Positions 7,620 through 11,966 of a DNA stretch of 11,966 nt are shown piece by piece. Within the stretch, counting starts at the first letter, position 1; each line of letters starts with the position of its first letter. A program made the position numbers and the translations under genes. Under the pieces are notes generated by a model. The model did not search any database and was not told where the DNA came from. It saw only the letters and a program-made list of their open reading frames with translations. This DNA comes from a candidate division KSB1 bacterium. GTDB lineage: Bacteria; Zhuqueibacterota; JdFR-76; DREG01. The stretch lies in contig JADFJB010000099.1 of the NCBI GenBank assembly GCA_022566355.1, forward strand, positions 1-11,966. The letters run 5' to 3'.

Positions 7620-9578
7620 ATGAGTATCAAAAAGAAGAAGAAAAAAAATCAAATAAATAAACAGTCAAAAATTGAAGCTCCTCTCATAAGCGTATGTATG
7701 ATTGTAAAAAATGAAGAAAAAAATCTTGGCAAATGTCTTGAACTTGCCAATGGTTTTGCCGATGAAATTATTGTTGTCGATACCGGTTCCGTAGATAAAA
7801 CAACATCGATTGCTAAGAAGCATGGTGTACGGCTTTTTCAATTCCAATGGATTGATGATTATTCGGCGGCAAGAAATGTATCATTAAAACATGCTAGGGG
7901 TAAGTGGATTATCTGGCTTGATGCTGATGACCGGATTTATCCTGACCAGCATCCTCTTATCCGCAAGTTAGCACAAGAAAAACCGGATAGAGCATTTTAT
8001 TTCAAATTAGTAAACGATGGCTTTGAAAAGTCCCAATGCCTTCAATTAAGGATGTTCCCAAATTTTAAAGAAATCCGATTTGAGAGACCGGTTCATGAAC
8101 AAGTTGCGACCAGTATCAATCGTTTAGGATTACCTATCGTGAATTCGAAGGTTATCCTTTACCACACCGGTTACAGTAGTTTGGAAGTTGTTAAAGCGAA
8201 AAAGGAACGCTATATTGGTATGATGTCCAAATGGCTTGAAAGCCAACCAGGAGATAACGCAATTCGATATCAATATGCGCTTGCACTTCACACTTTAAAA
8301 CAAAACGAAAAAGCAAAGGCAGAGTTTGAATTTCTATTGAACCACTCGCCGGATTTTAAGAAAACCGATCCGATGTATTATTTTTCATCGATATTGCTTG
8401 GTAGAACATATCTTGAATTAAATGATTTTGATAGCGCACTATCTGCACTTAAAACAGCTGAAGAAATTAATCCCAATACTGCATTTCTAAGAATATCCAT
8501 TGCAGAAGTGTATGTTTATTCAGGTAATTATGATAAGGCTGTTCAATATCTAAATGAAACAGATATCAATCCTGAGGAAGAAATGTCTTCTTTTCCCTTA
8601 GATTATACAATCTTAAAGTATGGAAAATTGGTATTATTGGGAAAGAGCAAGTTGGAACTAGGCTATCCGGAATCTGCAAATTCGTATCTTAATGAAGCTT
8701 TAGAATTAGCTCCCCATAAACCGGATGCTTATAAGTTTCTTGCTGAAGTGAATAGAAACACCGGCAATTATAAAGAAGTCGTTCACTATTACACATTAGC
8801 TAAAGAAAAAGATCCTGAATATTTTTACTATGATTTTAAAATTGGGAATTTATTCTTAGCGTTGGGCTGGCTATCCAAATCAAAAGGGTATTTCAAACAA
8901 TCTTTAGAAAAATTACCTAACCACCCACCCATCTTATACAATTTAGCAATTATTGAGCAGTGTAGTGGCAGGTATGATAACGCACTTTCTTATTTTAGTA
9001 CATTACAAAAACTGGAAATTTGGAACGATAATTTCAGTCCTTTTTTTATCTTATGCTTAATGGATAAGGGAGATCTTTTATCTATTTCACAGAAATATTC
9101 TTTGTATTTAAATGGCAAAACCAAAGTATGGATGAGTTATTTATTAGATTTGTATTTTGAAAAAACGGAATCGTTCTGGACAAAGTTTAATGGTAGTCAT
9201 CCGGAATTACAAGAAAAAAGCATTAATGAAGTTGTTGTTCATATCACAAAAGAAATAGAACAGTCAATAAATAACAAGGATTTTGTGTTGTCAGAACTAC
9301 AATTGCGTGTGGCTTTATTCCTTGATCAGAAAGATACTTTGAGGTATTTATTGCAGTTGGCTGATATTCAGATGAAAAACAATAGATTATTTCAGTCAAT
9401 AAATACATTTGAACAGGGAATAAATTTTACAACAAACGATCAACAGGTAATAGCAATATTAGATAAAATGAGTCGATGTTACTTGCAACTAGGTGTCGAT
9501 GAAGCACATCAGATGTGCCTAAAACAAATCGAGCAAGTTAAAAATAATTCAATACAACCTCTTCTTTCCAGTCTTTAA
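7620..9578 (+). CDS. GT2 glycosyltransferase fused to a long TPR array
   Basis: The protein has 652 residues. A lysine-rich leader (about residues 3-9) precedes a GT2 (GT-A fold) domain running to about residue 185. Family marks are VCMIVKNEE, VVDTGSVDKT, DDYSAARN (79-86), the metal-binding WLDADD with aspartates at 101, 103 and 104, and RPVHEQV with H159-E160, a pattern typical of the WaaE/SunS-like branch. From about 210 to 640 the chain is helical, with repeated TPR-like pairs such as NYDKAVQYLNE, SYLNEALELAPHKPDAYKFLAEV and SKSKGYFKQSLEKLPNHPPILYNLA. TPRs in such enzymes usually hold protein acceptors or partners, so a protein or peptide acceptor is plausible. It ends 198 bp before flagellin, which makes flagellin glycosylation an attractive but unproven role. 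No signal peptide or membrane segment is visible, so it is likely cytosolic. ATG 7620 is preceded only by a weak AGAAAG. The donor sugar is unknown. Confidence 0.9.
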   Translation: MSIKKKKKKNQINKQSKIEAPLISVCMIVKNEEKNLGKCLELANGFADEIIVVDTGSVDKTTSIAKKHGVRLFQFQWIDDYSAARNVSLKHARGKWIIWLDADDRIYPDQHPLIRKLAQEKPDRAFYFKLVNDGFEKSQCLQLRMFPNFKEIRFERPVHEQVATSINRLGLPIVNSKVILYHTGYSSLEVVKAKKERYIGMMSKWLESQPGDNAIRYQYALALHTLKQNEKAKAEFEFLLNHSPDFKKTDPMYYFSSILLGRTYLELNDFDSALSALKTAEEINPNTAFLRISIAEVYVYSGNYDKAVQYLNETDINPEEEMSSFPLDYTILKYGKLVLLGKSKLELGYPESANSYLNEALELAPHKPDAYKFLAEVNRNTGNYKEVVHYYTLAKEKDPEYFYYDFKIGNLFLALGWLSKSKGYFKQSLEKLPNHPPILYNLAIIEQCSGRYDNALSYFSTLQKLEIWNDNFSPFFILCLMDKGDLLSISQKYSLYLNGKTKVWMSYLLDLYFEKTESFWTKFNGSHPELQEKSINEVVVHITKEIEQSINNKDFVLSELQLRVALFLDQKDTLRYLLQLADIQMKNNRLFQSINTFEQGINFTTNDQQVIAILDKMSRCYLQLGVDEAHQMCLKQIEQVKNNSIQPLLSSL

Positions 9579-9638
9579 TCTTCAAGTGACCTCCCCCAAA
9601 TTCTTCTTTTTATTCAATCCAAAACATCAATCTTCCAT

Positions 9639-9665
9639 TAAAGTAATTTCATAATTTGACGATAA
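9639..9665 (+). promoter_or_regulatory. Sigma-28 (FliA) type promoter of flagellin
   Basis: TAAAGTAA (9639-9646), an 11 bp spacer and GACGATAA (9658-9665) match the enterobacterial sigma-28 consensus TAAAGTTT-N11-GCCGATAA with only three mismatches and the exact spacing. Transcription should begin near 9672, giving a leader of roughly 105 nt before the flagellin ATG. Placement in front of a flagellin gene makes chance unlikely. Confidence 0.85.
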
Positions 9666-9685
9666 TTTAATAAGTTCAAAAAATT

Positions 9686-9699
9686 CCGGCTAATGCCGG
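9686..9699 (+). promoter_or_regulatory. Small 5' hairpin in the flagellin leader
   Basis: CCGGC (9686-9690) and GCCGG (9695-9699) form a 5 bp stem closed by TAAT, about 14 nt from the predicted 5' end of the flagellin mRNA. It may protect the transcript end; no sequence motif for a regulator is seen in the loop. Confidence 0.5.
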
Positions 9700-9733
9700 C
9701 AGCTAGAATTAGATGAACAAAGTAAACTGACTT

Positions 9734-9753
9734 AATATGCAAGGATGCATATT
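9734..9753 (+). promoter_or_regulatory. Leader hairpin with CsrA-type motif in its loop
   Basis: AATATGCA (9734-9741) and TGCATATT (9746-9753) form a perfect 8 bp stem with the tetraloop AGGA. Read across the loop, ATGCAAGGATGC matches the CsrA consensus RUACARGGAUGU at 10 of 12 positions, with the GGA displayed in the loop as CsrA prefers. It lies about 23 nt upstream of a second CsrA-type site over the flagellin ribosome binding site. Confidence 0.7.
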
Positions 9754-9761
9754 TTCTAAAA

Positions 9762-9771
9762 ACACGGAGGT
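9762..9771 (+). promoter_or_regulatory. Flagellin Shine-Dalgarno overlapping a second CsrA-type site
   Basis: ACACGGAGGT contains the strong Shine-Dalgarno GGAGG (9766-9770), six bases before ATG 9777, and fits the CsrA core ACANGGANGU exactly. A protein bound here would block ribosome loading, as CsrA does on Bacillus hag mRNA. The Shine-Dalgarno call is firm; CsrA binding is inferred from the motif. Confidence 0.75.
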
Positions 9772-9776
9772 ATAAC

Positions 9777-10901
9777 ATGGGTTTAAGAATCTATAATAAC
9801 ATCGCTGCGCTTAACGCAGGTCGTAACTTGGAGATAAACGATGCGCTGTTATCAAAATCATTAGAGCGCCTGTCGTCAGGATTGCGCATTAACCGTGCGG
9901 CTGACGATGCTGCAGGACTGGGTATTTCGCAAAATATGCGCGCCCAGATTTCCGGTTTGCGTATGGGAAGTCGAAATGCCTCTCAGGCCGTAAATCTGGT
10001 GCAGACCGCTGAAGGTGCGATGGTTGAGATTCATAATATGTTAGAACGGATGCGTGAACTTGCTGTTCAAGCATCTTCTGACAGTGTAACAGACACAGAT
10101 CGTGGATACCTGGATTCAGAATATAACCAATTAAGTTCTGAAATTGATCGTATTGCTGATGCCACAAAGTATAATGGTGTAGCACTGGTCAATGGTAGTT
10201 ATAGTGGCAATACAGTAAGTTTTGCGTCTGCTCAAACAACTGCTGATGCAGATCTTGGTGTTCAGAAGATTGAATTGAATGGCGCTGCCGCAGGAGTCTT
10301 CACCATAACAGATGCAAGCGGAACATCAATTCAAATGACTGATGGCACAATTACTCAATCTGTTACAATAGCAGCTGATCCTGGTGAAGGTGAAACCATA
10401 ACTGTGAACTTCTCACAATTGGGAATCACGCTTACCCTGAACGAAGCCTACGATGATCAGGATTTGGAAGGCACGATTATCACTGTGGATGCAGGTTCGG
10501 GTGGGTCATTCCAGATTGGCGCGGATAACGATGCTAACAACCGGATTACCTTTAGTATTGGTAACTTGAAAGCAACAGGCAGCAATTTAGGATTGAGCGG
10601 TACAGGTGTCTCTACCAGGTCTGCCGCACAATCAGCGCTGGATTCATTAGACACCGCAATCGGCGCCGTTAATGGCGAGCGTGCTACATTAGGTGCGGTT
10701 CAGAACAGGCTCGGATACACAATTGCCAGTTCAAATAACACTGCAGAAAACCTGCAAGCATCTGAATCTCAAATTAGAGATGCAGACTTTGCACTGGAAG
10801 TATCTTTGTTCACAAGAAATCAAGTTCTTGTTCAAGCAGGTACTGCAATGTTGGCACAGGCAAACAGTACGTCACAAAACGTACTATCCCTGTTACGATA
10901 A
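9777..10901 (+). CDS. fliC: Flagellin (filament subunit)
   Basis: The 374-residue protein is exported by the flagellar type III system and polymerises into the filament. The conserved N-terminal D0/D1 region (1 to about 145) reads MGLRIYNNIAALNA, LERLSSGLRINRAADDAAG, LVQTAEGAM and IADATKYNG. The C-terminal D1/D0 region (about 290-374) reads RATLGAVQNRL, SQIRDADFA and ends QNVLSLLR. The middle (about 148-285) is variable, rich in Thr, Ala, Asp and Gly, and includes a beta-rich stretch around GSFQIGADNDANNRITF; this is where surface-exposed domains and O-glycosylation sites would lie. The protein contains no cysteine or tryptophan. The start is fixed by GGAGG six bases upstream. The gene is visibly richer in GC and in preferred codons such as CGT and CTG than its neighbours, as expected for very high expression. 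It has its own sigma-28 promoter, a two-site CsrA-type leader and a strong terminator. Confidence 0.98.
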   Translation: MGLRIYNNIAALNAGRNLEINDALLSKSLERLSSGLRINRAADDAAGLGISQNMRAQISGLRMGSRNASQAVNLVQTAEGAMVEIHNMLERMRELAVQASSDSVTDTDRGYLDSEYNQLSSEIDRIADATKYNGVALVNGSYSGNTVSFASAQTTADADLGVQKIELNGAAAGVFTITDASGTSIQMTDGTITQSVTIAADPGEGETITVNFSQLGITLTLNEAYDDQDLEGTIITVDAGSGGSFQIGADNDANNRITFSIGNLKATGSNLGLSGTGVSTRSAAQSALDSLDTAIGAVNGERATLGAVQNRLGYTIASSNNTAENLQASESQIRDADFALEVSLFTRNQVLVQAGTAMLAQANSTSQNVLSLLR

Positions 10902-10920
10902 ACCTAGTTTAACCGTTAAT

Positions 10921-10963
10921 CAGGTGGGGGTTATTCATTTAACTCCCACTTGATACTTTTTTT
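10921..10963 (+). terminator. Intrinsic terminator after flagellin
   Basis: CAGGTGGGGGTTA (10921-10933) pairs along all 13 positions, with two G-U pairs, with TAACTCCCACTTG (10940-10952) around a six-base loop. Seven T residues follow at 10957-10963. It lies 20 nt after the flagellin stop and 24 nt before the flaG start, so it separates abundant flagellin mRNA from the flaG-fliD segment. Confidence 0.92.
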
Positions 10964-10987
10964 AAAGAATAATAAAGGGTGGTCAAA

Positions 10988-11359
10988 ATGAGTGAAGTCA
11001 GTTCAGTTGGACAAGTTGCAGCAGAATACAACCCATATATTGGTTCTGTTGTTACTGAAGAATCCAATATCGCTCATTCTCAAGAACAAGCACAAAAGAA
11101 AATTTTCGCCGAAAAAATCGATGATGGTAATGTTGATAAGAATGCTGTTAAATTGCAAACTGAGGAGCTCAATCAGGTTGTAGATTTGTTTAATCACGAG
11201 CTCAGGTTTGAAATTGACGATCGCTTGGGCAAAGTGATTGTCAAAATAATAGATAAAGAAACTGGTGAAACCATACGACAAATTCCCCCGGAAGATATGC
11301 TGAATATAATGGCAAGAATAGATGAAGTTCTTGGAATGATGTTTGATGAAAGAGCGTAG
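10988..11359 (+). CDS. flaG: FlaG family flagellar protein
   Basis: This is a 123-residue protein. The C-terminal half carries the FlaG signature: FNHELRFEIDD, KVIVKIIDKETGETI, RQIPPEDML and a closing helix, IDEVLGMMF. The N-terminal half (about 1-50) is low-complexity, polar and poorly conserved, as is usual in the family. FlaG proteins affect filament length and flagellin behaviour; the exact mechanism is not settled. I start at ATG 10988 because AAAGGGTGG (10974-10982) is well spaced for it; the in-frame GTG at 10979 lies within that Shine-Dalgarno. It follows the flagellin terminator by 24 nt with no room for a clear promoter, and precedes fliD by 44 nt, the common order flagellin-flaG-fliD. 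Expression is probably by read-through from flagellin. Length is normal for the family. Confidence 0.92.
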   Translation: MSEVSSVGQVAAEYNPYIGSVVTEESNIAHSQEQAQKKIFAEKIDDGNVDKNAVKLQTEELNQVVDLFNHELRFEIDDRLGKVIVKIIDKETGETIRQIPPEDMLNIMARIDEVLGMMFDERA

Positions 11360-11389
11360 GTTCTCTTTGGGATATGGTGTGTTTTTGAT

Positions 11390-11396
11390 AGGAGGT
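11390..11396 (+). promoter_or_regulatory. Perfect Shine-Dalgarno of fliD
   Basis: AGGAGGT at 11390-11396 is fully complementary to the usual 16S rRNA 3' end and lies seven bases before ATG 11404, which fixes the fliD start. It is among the strongest ribosome sites in the window and may compensate for low transcript supply past the flagellin terminator. Confidence 0.85.
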
Positions 11397-11403
11397 TTTA
11401 TCG

Positions 11404-11966
11404 ATGCCCGGTAGCTTTTCAATTGGTGGACTGGCATCCGGTTTAGATACACAAAGTATACTTTCAAGTCTTATTTCTTTGGAAAGGCGTCCGATCATTT
11501 TATTAAATGGCCGGAAAGATGATTTTATCAAAAGGCAAGACGCCTGGAAACAAGTAAATTCCAAGCTGCAATCGCTAAAATCAGTAATCGATGATATACG
11601 CAAAAAAAGCGACTTTAATTTATATATAACAGAAACAGACGATACCGCAACTAAAGAATCTTTATCTTTAACCGCTACTTCCAGCGCATCAGCGGGGAGC
11701 CATTCTGTTATCATTATGGCTTTAGCGAGTGCTCAGAAATATGGTTCATCTGCTTTTACAAGTAAAACCACAGCCTTGAATCTTTCTGGTGAATTTTTAG
11801 TCAATCAAAAAGCAGTTTCAATAAGCTCAACAGATGACCTTGTTGATATTGTTGATAAAATCAACAATGCAAATGCAAAAGCTACTGCTTCGATTATCCA
11901 GGTAGATTCGACTGATTTTCGCTTGATTATTAACGGCGACAATGAAGGCGTTGATTCTCTTGATCT
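11404..11966 (+). CDS. fliD: Flagellar filament cap FliD (HAP2), 3' end outside window
   Basis: The frame is open from ATG 11404 to the right edge, giving 187 residues of a protein usually 400-700 long. The N-terminus, MPGSFSIGGLASGLDTQS, followed by an ILSSLISLERRPI helix, is the hallmark of FliD. Residues about 33-70 form the amphipathic, coiled-coil D0/D1 helix (RQDAWKQVNSKLQSLKSVI). Residues about 93-115 (SASAGSHSVIIMALASAQ) are the conserved strand that opens the D1/D2 head. Residues about 140-180 (DDLVDIVDKINNANAKATASI) match the Flagellin-hook-IN type motif found in this family. FliD is exported unfolded and forms the oligomeric cap that folds flagellin at the filament tip. No promoter is seen in the 44 nt gap after flaG, so co-transcription with flaG is likely. 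Confidence 0.95.
   Translation, partial: MPGSFSIGGLASGLDTQSILSSLISLERRPIILLNGRKDDFIKRQDAWKQVNSKLQSLKSVIDDIRKKSDFNLYITETDDTATKESLSLTATSSASAGSHSVIIMALASAQKYGSSAFTSKTTALNLSGEFLVNQKAVSISSTDDLVDIVDKINNANAKATASIIQVDSTDFRLIINGDNEGVDSLD

Noticed and set aside
10875-10901. Sigma-28-like boxes (CAAA, 15 bp, TACGATAA) at the 3' end of flagellin
   Set aside because: The -35 box is poor, the -10 resemblance comes largely from the final CGA codon plus the TAA stop, and any transcript would meet the terminator at once.
10693-10953. Second plus-strand frame across the flagellin 3' end
   Set aside because: It overlaps the highly conserved flagellin C-terminus in another frame and runs into the terminator stem.
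10979-10987. GTG at 10979 as the start of flaG
   Set aside because: It lies inside the Shine-Dalgarno AAAGGGTGG, which is properly spaced for ATG 10988.
11003-11714. Overlapping minus-strand open frames across flaG and fliD
   Set aside because: They lie antisense to clearly recognisable FlaG and FliD coding sequence, show no family features and have no credible ribosome sites.

Overview
This is an AT-rich bacterial window that reads as an accessory glycosylation locus joined to the late flagellar genes flagellin, flaG and fliD. Everything convincing is on the + strand. The flagellar genes, a sigma-28 type promoter, Shine-Dalgarno sites and CsrA-type leader motifs point to a motile bacterium with canonical late flagellar control. 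The large PAS/histidine-kinase hybrid, TPR-glycosyltransferase fusions and GTCATTCC-type intergenic repeats would fit an uncultured FCB-group-like or deltaproteobacteria-like lineage. That placement is a guess; nothing here fixes the taxon.

Layout: (1) bases 1-4241, a giant glycosyltransferase already open at the left edge, with the modules GT4, GT2, CgeB-like GT, GT2 and TPR. (2) 4289-7144, a six-helix membrane hybrid histidine kinase with three PAS-like domains, HisKA, HATPase and one receiver. It stops just after a peptide that in related kinases leads into a second receiver. (3) 7145-7619, a gene-free gap of 475 bp with a roughly 228 bp mosaic of inverted repeats and then a cluster of small palindromes. 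(4) 7620-9578, a GT2-TPR glycosyltransferase. (5) 9579-9776, the flagellin control region: a sigma-28 promoter, leader hairpins and two CsrA-type sites, one in a hairpin loop and one over the ribosome binding site. (6) 9777-10901, flagellin, followed by a strong intrinsic terminator. (7) 10988-11359, flaG. (8) 11404 to the right edge, the 5' part of fliD.

Inferred working model: the glycosyltransferases next to flagellin may modify flagellin or build a surface glycan, and the kinase between them may tune that process or motility. Flagellin would be transcribed by sigma-28 and held back translationally by CsrA (the CsrA-FliW-flagellin logic known from Bacillus hag). FlaG and the FliD cap would come from read-through past the flagellin terminator, giving far more filament subunit than cap. 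The two-site CsrA leader is the best-supported point of interest; the truncated kinase and the intergenic repeat mosaic come next.
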